Below are positions 22,501-37,607 of a DNA stretch of 64,000 nt, in pieces. How positions within the stretch are numbered: the first letter of the stretch is position 1; each line of letters begins with the position of its first letter. The notes below the pieces were generated by a model. The model saw only the letters and a list, made by a program, of their open reading frames with translations, did not search any database and was not told the origin of the DNA. Origin of the DNA: Epichloe hybrida (taxonomy: Eukaryota > Ascomycota > Sordariomycetes > Hypocreales > Clavicipitaceae); contig JAFEKR010000004.1 of assembly GCA_019022495.1 (NCBI GenBank), positions 2,728,001-2,792,000 of the forward strand, written 5' to 3'. The position numbers were made by a program, and so were the translations under genes.

Positions 22501-25500
22501 GTAAGTCTAATTTGTGTCTTTCATAGGTAGTAGCCCTATAATAAAATCTATTAATAATTCTTAAAAAAGCTAATTAGGCACTAGTAGTGTAGCTAGCTTA
22601 CTATAAGGTTTATAGTGCCTTAGCTTTAAAGTCTAATAGCTTATGTAAGTTTATATATATAACTTAGTGTCTTTCTTTATTATTAGCTAGTAATACTAAC
22701 TTATAATCTAATAGAGGGTCCTGCTAACTCCCTAGTGGCCTACTACTAGGTTATTATAGGTAAGTAGTAAAATTTCCTTTCTTATACTTACTAGAATAAA
22801 AACTCTATTTTAAAATATTAATAGCTTAGAGGGCCTAATAGACTATATCTATAACACTTTAAGGTTACTACTCTTAAGTAGCTTCCTATAACTTATAGTA
22901 AAGTTATTACCTTACTATACTTAAAATAATATAACTTAAATTAGAGTCTCTAATTCTACGTACATAGGACATATATTACATGTAAACTTAGAAAAGGTTT
23001 GCTAGACTACTTATATTTTTACTATAATACTACTATAAGTAGCTAGCTTGTAGTATACTTTTAGACTTATAGATAAATTAGAAAACATAGATAAGGCGTA
23101 ACCTTACTACTTATAATAAGTAAACCTAGTTAGCATACTACTTACAGGCTTTGCAAGACTATTAGGTTCCTTAATAATATAATAAAGTTATATTTTCTTA
23201 AAACCCTAGAGGCTTAAATAGCCCTTATAGTGTTCTTATAATAAACTATTAACTATGCTAAGTAATATAACCTTAGGGCTTGTGACTACACTATTACACA
23301 TATAGTGCCCTTACTACTTAGCATTTAAAAACTTAGCTAAGAAGTTAGGTAGCTATAAGGACATAGCCTCTACCCTACGCTCCTTGCTAATATAATTTGC
23401 TTTTCTTAATAAGGTATTAGTAGGGTTTAGCTTACCTGCATAATATTTAATCCTAAAATTAAACAGACAAAGCTTATCTAACACTATTACTTACCTGCTA
23501 GATAGCTTTAGCTTTGTAGCTAGGTACTTATAATTTAAATAGTCTATAATAACTATAATCTAAGAAGTTAAATACATAAGGTAATATCTCTAGGCTTAAA
23601 ACACCTCTTAAATTACTAATAACTTAGTATCTAGGGTTAAGTAGCAAAGTTTAATATTAGTTAACTTTCTTAAAAAATACGCCACTAGGTGCTAGCTACC
23701 TAGCACTAATATTATAAGTATAGCTCTAATTACATAACTAGATATATTTATCTCTACTCTTAGTAAATAAAGTAAGTTAAAGTGTACTAAGATTAGTACC
23801 TCCTAGAACTTCTTTTAGAGTTCTCTAAACACTATAAGTTTACTAGGCTTTAGCTTAAACTCCAATAGTTAAAACCCTTTTAAATAGTTTATTAGTAGGA
23901 CTACTACCCTACTATACTATTTTATAAAGTATTAGTAAAAACCTATAAACCTAAGGAATAATTAAATATTAAACACGTTACTAGGTATTAGCTAGGTCAT
24001 AATAGCTTTAACCCGTGATAGTTCTATCTTAATGCCCTTCTTAGATATAATAAAACCTAGGAACTTTACCTTTATAACTAAAAATTAGCACTTTTTAAGA
24101 TTAATATAAAGGTCCGCGTCCTAAAGTTACTCTAGCACCCTTTTAACATGCTTTATATATCTTACAGGGTCACTACTATATATTAGGGTATTATTAAGGT
24201 AAATAATATAGAATTTATCTATAAGCCCTTTAAGAGCATTATTAATATATTCCTAAAAAGTGGCTAGCGCATTTACCAACCTAAATAGCATTATAAGATA
24301 TTCAAAGTGCCTATAGTAGTAATAAAATACTATCTTCTACTTATTACCCTCGCGGATATATAGCTAGTAGTATGCCTCTTAAAGATTTAGTAATATAAAA
24401 ATCTTTACACTTACTAATTAATTAAGGATTTCAGAGATTAGTAATAAAGGGGCCCTATTTTTAATAGTAATCCTATTAAGGCCCCTATAATTCATATAAA
24501 GCCTTAATTTCCCTGATTTTTTCGGAATAAATAAAATTAGGGCTCCTACTAGGCTTATTAATCTTCTAATCCACCCTTTCTCCTACATACTTACTAGGTA
24601 CTCCCTAAGCACTTCTAGCTCTTTTTTAGCTAGGTTATATATAAGTCCCTAGGGTAGTTATTTTCCCTCTTCTAATTTAATTACATAAGTGTAACCACCT
24701 AATTCTAGGAGCTTACTAGCTAGCTCCTTTAAAAACATATCTATAAATTCCATATACTCTTCTAGAATCTGCTATAGGGGTATATTACTATCTATCTCTT
24801 ATATAGACACTACTAATTCTTTATAAAATACTACCTAGAGCGCTATTACACTTCTTAGTTTTTTCTTCTTTAATACATAGGTATATTCTACTACTATTAC
24901 TATAACTACACTATAACTTAGGTTATTACTTACTACATCGCCTATTAATAAATTTTTATTAGTATTTTCTTCTATTACCTCTAGGTTAACTACCTTAATC
25001 TTTAGTAATACTAGTAATAGCATAATAGAAGACTACTTTACTACCTTATATAATTATTACTTACTTACTATAAAAGCAATATAATCTTAGGTTATTAGAA
25101 ACCTCTAGAAACCTTACTTTTAGTCTATTACTATAGGTTTATACTCTAGGGTCTAGTCTATCCTTAGGAGCATTCCCTCTCCTATATTAGTAATATAGTA
25201 GCTAACTTAGTAAACCTTTATATAGCCTATGCTATCTTTTACCTTAACTAGTTTACATAGGATTCCCTAGTGTAAGATCTTATCCTTACTTACGCTTTCT
25301 AGTATTATCTCTGTTTTTTTTTTATTCTTTTAATCCTATTTTAATAATAATTTAAGGTAAATTATTAAATATTCCGCGCCTATATTAAATAGCGCTAGTA
25401 TTACTAACTAGTAGTTATCTTACTATAAGGATACCTATATTCTTATTCTCTTATCTATAGGTTTTTTTATAGTAAGACTATTATCCTAGGCCTAAGCTAA

Positions 25501-26759
25501 ACTAATTAGAATCTTATTTAGGTCTAAGGTTTTATTACTACTATTCTTATACTTCTTAGTAATATACCTATTACTTTTATAAATTAAGTAATTTACTACA
25601 TTATATTTATTTATATTATATCTAGGGCTACTATATTTATAGCACTTAAATAGTCTCTAGCCTATACTAGGTTATTATAAGCTTTACTATAAGTTATTTA
25701 TAGGGGAGCTAGAGTATTATCTCTTATTACTCCTACCTTTCTTATTATAGTTTCTATTATAATTACTTAATATAGATATTATTATAACTTTAGCCTTTTT
25801 TTCTTAACCCTATAGGTAACTCTAAGATATTAGGAACTCTTAGCTAACTATATGCTTCCTTATAGTATTATTTAAGCTATTTAGAAAAATTACTATTCTT
25901 AAGTATATAGGGATTTAGTTAGGTAATTTTACTTTTACCTTTATCTAAAGTCTTAGAAAAGATTAAAAAGACTAATTACTCTTTTACCTAAGGTTTAGTA
26001 GTATCCTAGTGGCTTCTAAGCACTATATATCTTTATCTATTACTCTAGTATTTAGCTAGGATATAAATCTATCCTAGGTATAAGCTAAGTAGTTAACTAA
26101 CCTATTCACTATTATATAATATATTTACTATTACTTTATATTATTAGCTAAGTAGCTACTAGCATATACTACCTTTATTTTATTATCCTAAAAGGTTCTT
26201 AGGTTTAGCTTAAATAGCATATTTAAATCTACTAGGTATACCTATAGATTCTTATAAGTATTACCTTTATATATAAGCACCTTATATTATATCTTAATAA
26301 AGCTTTATAAGTATATGTTTACTATAAACTTAGTATTAGGTAGGAAATCTAGGAATAGGGGAATTCTCTATGTATTTATCTAAGGGGTAATTATAGGTCC
26401 TTTACCTAAACTAGCTAATTATAAGTTTACTTCTATTTCCTTAAGCTACACTTCTATATCTAAGATCTCCTTTCTTATATAGGTATTTTATAGCTTAGCT
26501 TATATAACTTTATATTACCTCTATAGCTTATCTAGATTATTATTATTACTAGATTTAGCGTTACTATATTAGTTAGGTAATATTTACTATACTCTCTTAT
26601 ATTTTATAGTTAAGGTATTTTAGTTACTACCTAGGTACTATAGAGTTAGGGCTTCCTTACTAGGTAGTATAGGTATATTTTAGGTAAATATTCTATAGCT
26701 CCTTTATATTTAAATCTAGCTAATAATTTATTTTCCCTAAAGGGTTTAAGAGTTTAACT

Positions 26760-27026
26760 TATTATAACTATATATAAGGAGATATAAATAAAGTAAAGGC
26801 TAAGGTTCTTAGTTATAGCTAGAGAGCTACTACTTAGGGGTAGGTATATAAAGGTCTTAAACTCTAACCTCTTATATCTCTTATAGGTAGTCCTTGTCTA
26901 AATACCTTACTATATGCACATAGCTATCTTATAGCTACTTAGTTATTCGCAAAACCCAAGGCTTATCTAAGGGCTTTAACATGTAACCGTCCCGTCTATA
27001 GCCCCTTGGCCTCCGTGCTCCTAACA
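26760..27026 (-). repeat. Family-2 LTR (5' LTR of G2-A)
   Basis: 267 bp, ending GTGCTCCTAACA on the plus strand. The outer (right) edge, with CCGTCCCGTC and CTTGGCCTCC, is nearly unmutated, whereas the inner edge is strongly mutated. Confidence 0.88.
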
Positions 27027-30000
27027 CTATATAAGGGGATTTTCTAAATCTTCTTACTATTCTTAATTAGATAAAAACTTTAATAAATACCTTAAGTAAT
27101 TAGGACCCTAATAACCCTAATAATTATATGTTTTCTAAGGTAACTTACTACTATTTTAGTACTTATTATCTAAATCTTATTTTAAGGTTTAATTATACTA
27201 ATATAGCTTATTATATTTCTTTTAGTTTAACTAGGGCTACTAAGGTCTATTAGGTATATTTTATTATATATTCTCTAGACCTTTACTTACTCCCTAGGTA
27301 AGCTACTTTAGCTATATATAATTAGTATATTATTTTATACTAGTAACTTTTAGTTACTATATATCCTACCCTTACCCTAGGGATTATAAGTTATTACTTC
27401 TTCTTTACTACTTATTTACTAACTTTTTATAGCTAAACTATACTATATATTATAATTCCTAGAAGAGAAAAATAACTTTATAGCTATAATATTATAATCT
27501 AGGATTTATACCCTAGGGGGTAGTAAAGCACTAGTTTTTCTAGGTAATAGAGGTAGTAGTTTAGAAAAATAAGAGTAAGAGTACTAAGTACTTTCTTTAT
27601 AATAGTATTATTTTAATATATAAGAGGGTAACTATAGAAGGGTTTCCTATAAGACTTCCCTCCTTATAAGTATCTTTTCTTTTATTATTTAGTAAATAGT
27701 TTAATAAGGGTTTTAATTAAAGTATAATAATAGCTAATAAGGCTAGGCCTTTTTTATAATTACCTTATCCCTTATTACTTATAACTTACTTATATCTTAC
27801 TATACTTTTTACTTATTTTACTTTAATAAAAAGCTTAAATTATATATTAAGCGCCTTCTATATCTTCTAATACTACTTATTAATTATATTTACTTAGCTA
27901 GCCTTTCTATTTTACTAGGTATTTATTACCGTTATATATCTTCCTATAATCCCTAACTTCTTTAACTTTAAACTTATTATTATTATCTTTAAGGTCTAGT
28001 ATTAGCATATCTTTATCTAGGGCGTTTTCCTAGTAATTCTATAGCTCTAATAAGCTAAGATAAAATATATTATATAGTTAGCTATACTTATTAGGTAATA
28101 TTAGTTAGTATACTTATTTACCTATAGTATTAAGTATTTAAAATAGCCTAATAAATCTTAGGTTTAGCTTCTATTTTATATTCTTAAGCCTAATATTCTT
28201 TACTAATAGTAGTACTAAGTCTTCTCTTTTTAAGATTATTAGCTAATATCTTTAGTTATAGTACTTTACTTATACGTTAGTAACTCTTACCTAGTTATAT
28301 ACTAGTTTCTCCCTAACCTTATATAACTTTTTAATATATATATAAGCCTCTAGGACCTCCCCCTTTATACTCTTACCCTTAAAAGTAAGGTAAAACTTAG
28401 GTAAATAGCCTATAAGAGTATAGTTAAGGGAGTAGCTTATTATCCTATTAATAATATTATTATATATAAATTAGGCTATTAGGAGTAGCTTTAGCTATAG
28501 TTATTAGTTCTCTTTAATAAAATATTATAAGTAATACTTAAGTACCTAATTTATTCTCTTTATTTACTTATTAGTTTAAGAATAAAATACTATTAAAAGC
28601 CTTTACTTTATATATAACTAGTAATATACCTCTAACTAGAATTAGCTTATAAATACTAACCCTCTATTAGATATAATACCCTTTAGCGCTTTAAATTATA
28701 GCTTAATCTCCTTATAGAATAACTTTACTAATTTAGTTATATTAATTATAGTCTTTATAAGAAGAAAGATAAAGTACTTAGTAAATTAGTTTATAATTAC
28801 TAGGATTATATTAGTTTCTTACTTACCTAGCTATACTAGTAGTAAACCTATAATAAAGTCTATTAAGATCTTTACTTATAGTTACCTTAGTATTAGTAAT
28901 AATTTAAGGCTTTTATAAAGGTAATACTATCTTACTACTATACACTAGTATACTTTATAGCTAAATATATAGTTTAAAATAGCTTTACTTATTACTAGCT
29001 ACTAATAGTAATATTTTAGTAGCTTTAGAGTATATTTAGTCTTAAAGTAACTTACTAATAAATTATTATAGTATAGCTATAGAAGCTTCTATTATAAGAT
29101 AAGCTTTTAAAAAATAACTACCTAGTCTTTATATATTAGGAGGCCTCTTATACTATATAACTATAGACTAGCTTTTTCCCTCCCTTTTACTTAGGAGTTA
29201 ACCTTATTTTTATACTTTTATAAATCTAAATCTTAGTCCTATACCTTTTATAGTAGTTATACTAATAGTTTATTTACTATAAATTAGTAAGGATTTAGTA
29301 ATATAATAGCCCCTTAAATTACTTATACTATACTAATATTTTAAATATATACTACCTTCTCCTTAAAATTACCTTTATTTAGCTAACCTATTACTAGATT
29401 TATAGTAGCTAACTAGCTTTTTACCTAGGCTACTTTTACCTTAGTAAGTTTTAAGACTAGTATTATACTATAACTTCTTTAATATATTAGTACTTCTTCT
29501 TTTACTATATAAATATTTACTATTTTCCTTTAAAGATTTAGTAAGAGTGCCTTATTTAATATAGGTTTACCCTTATAATTAGCTCTTCTTAATAGTATAT
29601 TTATAAGATTACTTTTCCCTAGTCTATACTTAATTATAAAATAAAAAGGGCAAAGGAATATATACTATTATACTTATCTTTTATTTAGCTTTTACTACCT
29701 TATAAAGGTCTATAGGTTATAATAGTCTAATAGAACCTTTATAGGTATTTCTATACCTTTAATATAATATTACTAGTGTTTAAATAACTTTACTATAGTA
29801 AGTAGCTCTTAATTAGCTATACTATAGTTATATTTAGTATTTATAAACTTCCTTAACTAAAAGGCTACTAGATACTAATAGCCCTTATTATCTTACTAAG
29901 ATAGGATTTTTATTATTATAAAAATTAAGGTATTTATCTTAATATATACTACTTAACTTAGGTTATAGTATTAGAGTAAAGACACTTACTAAAAGGTATC

Positions 30001-32407
30001 TTTTAGCTAGTTAAACACTAACTACTCCTTTTCTTTAAATATAAACCTCCTAGTTTAAATACTATTTTAACTACCCTTTATTAATATATAAAGAGATACT
30101 ATAATCCTAGAGTATTTATAAATAAACTATTAGTAAAAGTTATAGAACCTAAGAAATAACTATATATTCTTAAAACTTATTAGCTTCTTTTATTCTCTAA
30201 TTATATTAACCTAGTAAGTATTTATTAATATTTTATTAATAAAGAGAATAAACCCTAGGAATTTTACTAATTCCTTATAAAAAAAGTACTTAAAGGGTTT
30301 TATATATAAGTTTACTAATCTTATATATTTAAGGACTTACTTAATATATTTAGTATACTTCTTCTTTATCTTAAAGAAAATTAAGATATTATTTAAATAT
30401 ACTATATAAATAGTATTAACTAGCTTATATAGCACTTTATAAATATAACTCTAGAAAGTAACTAGGGTATTTATTAACCTAAAAGGTATTATAAAGTAAT
30501 TATAATACTTATAATATATATAAAAAGCTATCTTCTATTTATTACCTTCTTTAATATAAATTTAGTAGTATATATCCTTAATATTAATCTTAGAAAAGAA
30601 ATAAGCCCCTTAGTATTAATTAAGAATCTCTAAAATTAAGGGAAAAGTATAGTAATTCTTCTATATTACCTTATTAAGCCCTTAATAGTTAATATATAGC
30701 TATAGTGTTTTATTTTTCTTTAGTATAAATAAAATAAGCACACTTACTAAGCTCTTTAAGGGTCTTATTTTGCCTTTCTTTAGGTTATTATTAATATATT
30801 CCTAGAGCTCTCTAAGTTTACTTTAGGAGAGAGAATAAATTAGTCTATATAAAGGTATAGCTCCTAGTATAAGATTAATTATATAGTTAGTTAACTTCTT
30901 TAATAGAAAGCTCCTTACCTTATCTAATATAAATATATCTTTAAATTTATATAGTTTCTCTAGGATATCTTTAATAGTTTTATATACTTTTACCTTCTCT
31001 TTATCTTTAAGAGAGATAAACTTATTTTCTATTATACTTATAATAGTATATATAATTATCTTATTATATATTACCTTTATAAACTTATAAGGAGTTAGTA
31101 GTAAAAAGGCTACCTTTCTCTTTTTAAACTACTATTCTTATAAGTATAAGTAAAGATATATATATTCTTTTATAAGTATATGTATTCTAAATAATATAAG
31201 GCTTCCCTTTACTCTTAAGTCCTTATTAATAGCTATATATAGTAACTTAAGGTCTTTCTCTTTACCTTATAAATCTTTAATTAAAATAAGTACCTTATAA
31301 ATACTATATTAGGGGACTATTAAAGCCCTTATTACCTTTAAGATAGGTGCTATAGCCTTAGCCTAATTAAGCTTATAAGTCTATGTAAATTAGGTGCTTA
31401 TAATATTAATCTTAGCATAACTTTTAAAATCTACTACTATTTTAATATCTTTATACCTATAAATAGTAACTAGTATATAAAATTAGTATCTTACTTATAC
31501 CTTAGTATTTAAGGTAAAGGTAAGGGCTTTTACTTTTATTTTTAGGAGTTTTCCTAACTTTCTTATTAGTCTTTCCTTAGCTTATTATAATTATAGAAAA
31601 AATACTTTATATTACTATAGTTATAATACTATTTTCTTCCTTATAGTTTATTATTATTTAGGTAAGTAGCTAGGGTCTTTTTCTTATCCTTATTCTTATT
31701 TCTTTAGTCCTTATTTAGCTAATACCCTTATAAGGAGTTATATCTTTAGTATTAAGCTACCTTATATAGCCTTTTCTCTTTTAAATTATTTAGCTTTTAC
31801 TTATTCTTTAATATTACCTCCTAGAATTACTAGGTAAGTTATATAATATCTTCTTATATTAGACTAGTAATATCTATATATAAGTTAATATAATCTTATA
31901 AGTTAGGAAGTAATTTTATAAAAAATATAAAAGTATAGGTTTTTTCTAGAGCTTATTCTAGGTATTTCTCTAGTAAATCTAAGTAAATACTAAACTTAAT
32001 AGGACTTTAGCCTTCCTTTTACTTTATATTTTCTAGCTATATAGCTATTTATATATTATAACTTATAGAGTCTTTAAGTAGTATAAGAGTCTAGTCTTAG
32101 AACTTATCCTAGTTATTCTTAAAATAATCCTAACTATTAGCTAGTTATTCTTTAATATATTAGTCCTATCTAGCCTAATAGTTTCTTAAGTTACTTAAGC
32201 TAGGTAATTCACTCCCTAATTACTACCTTTTTTATTATTATAGTAAAAGGTAAAGCTTTAAATAAGGTTATAGAATATAGTATATCCTTAGCTATAGTAT
32301 TACTATTATCTAGCTAATCTTAAGTAATATATAGTATAGTTTTAGTAAATTAGGTTATTTTTCCCCTTATATTACTCTTAGGTAGCTAGTAGGAGAAGCT
32401 TTAGAAT

Positions 32408-32608
32408 TATAAGAATAAAGGGATAGCTAGTTAAGAGGTATAAGGCGTTTATATATTAACTAAAGCTTGCTAGGTCTAAGTGTATTATATATATAAGTTA
32501 CTAACTTATAGCTAGTGACTTACTAGTGTTATATAGACCTAGCCCTAGGGCGTGGTGCGCCCGCCTAGTGGTGCGCTAGCGCGCTAGTGTTATGAGTAGG
32601 GCCTCACA
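32408..32608 (-). repeat. Family-1 LTR (5' LTR of E1)
   Basis: 201 bp, the partner of 18552-18752. The outer (right) edge keeps normal GC (GGGCGTGGTGCGCCC region and the CTAGCGCGCTAG palindrome); the inner edge is RIP-mutated. Confidence 0.88.
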
Positions 32609-35600
32609 TAAGTCTTCTTTTTTTAAGGTTAATAGCTAGTATTATTAGTTATAATACTTTACCTATACTTTAGTAGCTCTTACCTAGTTATATACTAGTT
32701 TCTCCCTAACCTTATATAGCTTCTAGATATATATATAAGCTTCTAGGACCTTCCCTTCCTTACTCTTACCCTTAAGAGCTAGATAAAACTTAGGTAAATA
32801 GCCTATAAGAGTGTAGTTAGGGGAGTAACCTATTATCCTATTAATAGTATTATTATATATAAATTAAGCTATTAGAAGTAGCTTTAGCTATAGCTATTAG
32901 TTTTCTTTAATAAAGTATTATAGGTAATATTTAAGTACTTAGTTTATTCTCTCTATTTACTTATTAGTTTAGGGGTAAAATACTATTAAAAGCTTATACT
33001 TTATGTATAATAAGTAATATATATCTAACTAGAATTAGCTTATAAACACTAATTCTCTATTAGATATAATACCCTCTAGTGCCCTAAATTAAAGCTTAAT
33101 CTCCTTATAAAATAACTTTGCTAATTTAGCTATATTAATTATAGTCTTTATAGGGAGGAAAATAAAGTACTTAGTAAATTAGTTTATAATTACTAGGATT
33201 ATATTAATATCTTACTTGCCTAGCTACACTAGTAGTAAACCTATAATAAAGTCTATTAAGATCTTTACCTATAGTTACCTTAGTATTAGTAGTAATTTAA
33301 GGCTTCTATATAAGTAATGCTATCTAGCTACTATATACTAGTATACTCTATAGCTAGATATATAGTCTAAAATAGCTTTACTTATACTAGCTACTAATAG
33401 TAATATTTTAGTAGCTTAAGAGTGTGTTTAGTCCTAAAGTAACTTACTAGTAAATTATTATAGTATAGCTATAGAAGCTCCTATTATAAGATAGGCTCTT
33501 ATAGAATAATTACCTAGTCTTTATATATTAGGAGGCCCCTTATGTTATATAACTATAAATTAGCTTTTCCCCTCCCTTTTACTTAGGAGTTAACCTTATC
33601 TTTATGCTTTTATAAATCTAAATCTTAGTCCTATGCTTTCTATAGTAATTACACTAATAGTTTATTTACTATAAATTAGTAAGGATTTAGTAATATAATA
33701 GCCCCTTAAATTACTTATACTATACTAATATCTTAGATATATATTACCTTCTTCTTAAAATTACCTTTATTTAGCTAACTTATTACTAAATCTATAGTAG
33801 CTAACTAGCCTTTTACCTAGGTTACTCTTGCCTTAGTAAGTTCTAAGACTAATATTATATTATAATTTCTTTAATATATTAGTACTTTTTCTTTTACTAT
33901 AAAGATATTTACTATTTTCCTTTAAAGCTTTAGTAAAAGCGCCTTATTTAATATAGGTTTACCCTTATAATTAGACTTTCTTAATAATATATTTATAAGG
34001 TTACTTTTCCTTAGTTTATACTTATACTTAATTATAAAATAGAAAGGGTAGAGAAATATATACTATTATACTTATTTTCTATTTAGCTTTTACTACCTTA
34101 TAAAGGTTTATAAGTTATAATAGTCTAATAGGACCTCTATAGGTATCTCTATACTTTTAATATAATATTACTAGTATTTAAATAACTTTACTATAGTAAG
34201 TAACTCTTAATTAGCTATACTATAGTTATATTTAGTATTTATAAACTTTCTTAACTAAAAGGCTACTAGATACTAATAGCCCTTATTATCTTACTAAGAT
34301 AGGATCCCTATTATTATAAAAATTAAGGTATTTATCTTAATATATACTACTTAACTTAGGTTATAGTATTAGAGTAAAGGCACTTACTAAAAGGTATCTT
34401 TTAGCTAGTTAAATACTAACTACTTCTTTTCTTTAAATATAAACCTCCTAGTTTAAATACTATTTTAACTACCTTTTATTAGTATATAAAGAGATATTAT
34501 AATCCTAGAGTATTTATAAATAAACTATTAATAAAAGTTATAGAATCTAAGGAATAACTATATATTCTTAAAACTTATAGGCTCCTTTTATTCCTTAATT
34601 ATATTAACTTAGTAAGTATTTATTAATATCCTATTAATAAAGAGAATAAACCCTAGGAGTTTTACTAACTTCTTATAGAAAGAGCACTTAAAGGGTTTTA
34701 TATATAGCTTTACTAACCTTATATACTCTAAGACTTACTTAATATATTTAGTATACTCCTTTTTTATCTTAGAGAAGATTAAGATATTATTTAAATATAC
34801 TATATAAATAGTATTAACTAGCTTATAAAGCACCTTATAAATATAGCTTTAAAAAGTAGCTAAGGTATTAGTTAATCTAAAAGGTATTATAAGGTACTTA
34901 TAGTGCTTATAATATATATAAAAAGCTATCTTTTACTTATTACTCTTTTTAATATAAATCTAGTAGTATATATCCTTAATATTAATCTTTAAAAAGAAAT
35001 AAGCCCCTTAGTATTAATTAAGAATCTTTAAAATTAGGGGGAGAGTATAGTAATTCTTTTATATTACCTTATTAAGTCCCTAATAGTTAATATATAGCTA
35101 AAGTACTTTATCTTTCTTTAGTATAAATAGAATAGGTATACTTACTAGGCTTTTTAAGGGTCTTATCTAGCCTTTCTTTAGGTTATTATTAATATATTCC
35201 TAGAGCTCCCTAAGTTTACCTTAGGAGAGAGAATAGATTAGTTTATATAGGGGTATAGCTCCTAGTATAAGATTAATTATATAGTTAGTTAACTTCTTTA
35301 ATAGGAGACTCCTTACCTTATTTAATATAAATATATCTTTAAACTTATATAGTTTCTCTAGAATATCTTTAATAGTTTTATATACTTTTACCTTCTCTTT
35401 ATCTTTAAGGGGTATAAACTTATCTTTTATAATACTTATAATAGTATATACTATTATCTTATTATATATTACCTTTATAAACTTATAGGGAGTTAGTAAT
35501 AAAAAAGCTACCTTTCTCTTTTTAAACTACTATTCTTATAAGTATAAGTATAAATATATATATTCTTTTATAAGTATATATATTCTAATTAATATAAGAC

Positions 35601-36776
35601 TTCTCTTTACTCTTAGGTCCTTATTAATAGCTATATATAGTAACTTAAGGTTTTTCTCTTTACCTTATAAATCTTTAATTATAATAAGTACCTTATAAAT
35701 ACTATATTAGGGAACTATTAGAGCCCCTACTACCTTAAAGATAAGTGCTATAGCCTTAGCCTAATTAAGCTTATAAGTCTATATAAATTAGGTGCTTATA
35801 ATATTAATCTTAGTATAACTATTAAGATTTACTACTATTTTAATATCTTTATGCCTATAAATAATAACTAGTATATAGAATTAGTGTCTTACTAGTACCC
35901 TAGTATCTAAGGTAAAGGTAAAGGCTTTTACTTCTACCTCTAGGAGTTTTCCTAACCCTCTTACTAGTCTTTCCTTAGCTTATTATAATTATAAATAAGA
36001 TACTTAGTATTACTATAATTATAATACTACTTTTTTTCTTAGGGTTTATTATTATTTAGGTAAGTAGCTAGGGTTCTTTTCTTATCCTTATCCTTATCTC
36101 TTTAGTCCTTATTTAGCTAATACCCTTATAAGGAATTATACCTTTAGTGTTAAGCTACCTTATATAAGCCCTTCTCTTCTAAATTATTTAGCTTTTACTT
36201 ATTCTTTAATATTACCTCCTAGAATTACTAGGTAAGTTATATAATATCTTCTTATATTAAGCTAGTAATATCTATATATAAGTTAATATAATCTTATAAG
36301 TTAGGAATTAACTTTATAAAGAATATAAGGGTATAGGTTTTCTCTAGAGCTTACTCTAGGTGTTTCTCTAGTAAATCTAGGTAAATACTAAACTCAATAA
36401 GACTCTAACCTTTCTTTTACTTTATATTCTCTAGTTATATAGCTATTTATATATTATAGCTTATAAAGTCCTTAAGTAATATAAGAGTCTATTCCTAGAA
36501 CTTATCCTAATTATCCTTAAGGTAATTATAGCTATTAGCAAGTTATTCTTTAATATATTAGTCCTATCTAGCCTATTGGTTTATATATATATAGTTAAGT
36601 ATAAAGAGACTTTTCTAGTTATCTTAATAATACTTTTTCTTTACTTCCTTAAAGATATAGTTAAGGTTATTAAGCTATATCTTATACTTCTATAGGTTTA
36701 TAAGGTATTAGAGTTTTATAATATTTTAGACCTTAATCTCTTAGTTACTAAGACTTAAGAATATACTATTCTTTTA

Positions 36777-37607
36777 GTCCTGTTAAAAATAAGACCTATT
36801 TTTAGCCCTTTTCTAGTTAAAGAACCTTCTTATTACTAGCTTGCTTTGCAAGTCTGACAGCTGCACTACAGCTGTCAACGGTCGCGGGGGCAGCTATCAA
36901 TGGCTGCGTCGCAGCTGTCAACAGCTGCGACCGACCGTGTGGATGACTAATTAGTCAATTACGTTGTGGCTGCAAGTGTGGCCATAACCACGCCACTAGT
37001 AATTAGGTAAGCTAGGGTGACGTAAGCTAGGGTGACGTAAGCAGGTTACCCTACACATAACTTACCCTATAGCTATCTTTGACAACGATTTTCTCTTTAT
37101 CTAGAGGTCATACAAAAGTTTTACATATAGCAAATTGAAGCTTGAAGATAGGGCTTTCTCTTTATGCAAGGTTATTTTTTGGACCAAAAGTTAGTGCATA
37201 CGGGTTGCTAGCTAGTATGGTGGTGAGTCGATTTTTTGGTTTTTGCATACAAATGAATTTTGCGGAAAATCAAAAGTGGCCCGTAAGACCCCGTTGGCGG
37301 CCCGGATCCACCGATACGGTCGGTAGGTCTATGAGAGGAAGAAGATCTTTTCAACTAGCTAGATAGCTAGTCCTCTTAACCAACAACAGCCGCATTGCTC
37401 GTACAACGTATCTAAAATCAATTCTATTGCTTTATAAGATATCATAAAAGTGATTTAAATTGAATTCTATTAGTTGATAACTGCCACAACCTTCCGTTGC
37501 GTTGCGTTAATTGATTTAACGTTGCAGCCCTATTGGTCCCCGACCGTAGAGCTTGCACCCGTACAGCTGTTGCCAGCTGGCAACTAGCTCCCTACATTTC
37601 AATAAGT
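36777..37607. mobile_element. Unclassified, mostly non-RIPed ~0.8 kb insertion in E2 gag
   Basis: Alignment of E2 with E3 gag (51600-51660) breaks at about 36777 and resumes at about 37608, so the intervening ~830 bp are an insertion. From about 36840 its composition is normal, with many CpG, CpA and TpG. It has repeated CAGCTG motifs near the left end, two tandem 15-bp units containing TGACGTAA (about 37011-37040), and a 74-codon open frame at 37142-37366 of unknown nature. No clear terminal inverted repeat, LTR ends or transposase is visible; a short duplicated GTCC-like flank is uncertain. Confidence 0.6.

Larger units (their letters stand above)
19312..27026 (-). mobile_element. Ty3/Gypsy chromovirus family 2, copy G2-A, complete, TSD CTATA
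   Basis: This 7,715-bp element is on the minus strand, with 267-bp LTRs at both ends and an exact 5-bp duplication CTATA (19307-19311 and 27027-27031). It sits inside E1. Its internal sequence aligns with G2-B (opposite strand), where gag, protease, RT, integrase and chromodomain can be read. RIP stops interrupt all frames. About 95 bp present in G2-B and G2-C near the RT/integrase linker are missing here (near 23085). Confidence 0.88.
18552..32608 (-). mobile_element. Ty3/Gypsy chromovirus family 1, copy E1, complete ends, TSD TAAGT
   Basis: Two 201-bp LTRs (32408-32608 as 5', 18552-18752 as 3') bound the element on the minus strand, and TAAGT is duplicated exactly outside them (18547-18551 and 32609-32613). 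A purine-rich tract precedes the 3' LTR. Gag and pol lie at about 27700-32400. The RT (about 30500-30900) reads YLNNILIF, where chromoviruses have YLDD, so RIP has destroyed the catalytic Asp pair. A chromodomain remnant lies at about 27850-27930. The G2-A element interrupts the 3' region. Without G2-A the element is about 6.3 kb. Confidence 0.88.

Noticed and set aside
24835..25023. 62-codon frame in G2-A
   Set aside because: Chance opening in RIP-mutated element DNA; the same holds for the short frames at 15235-15426, 16699-16908 and 39039-39290.
37142..37366. 74-codon frame as a gene
   Set aside because: Short, no known motif, inside an unclassified insertion; described there but not called as a CDS.
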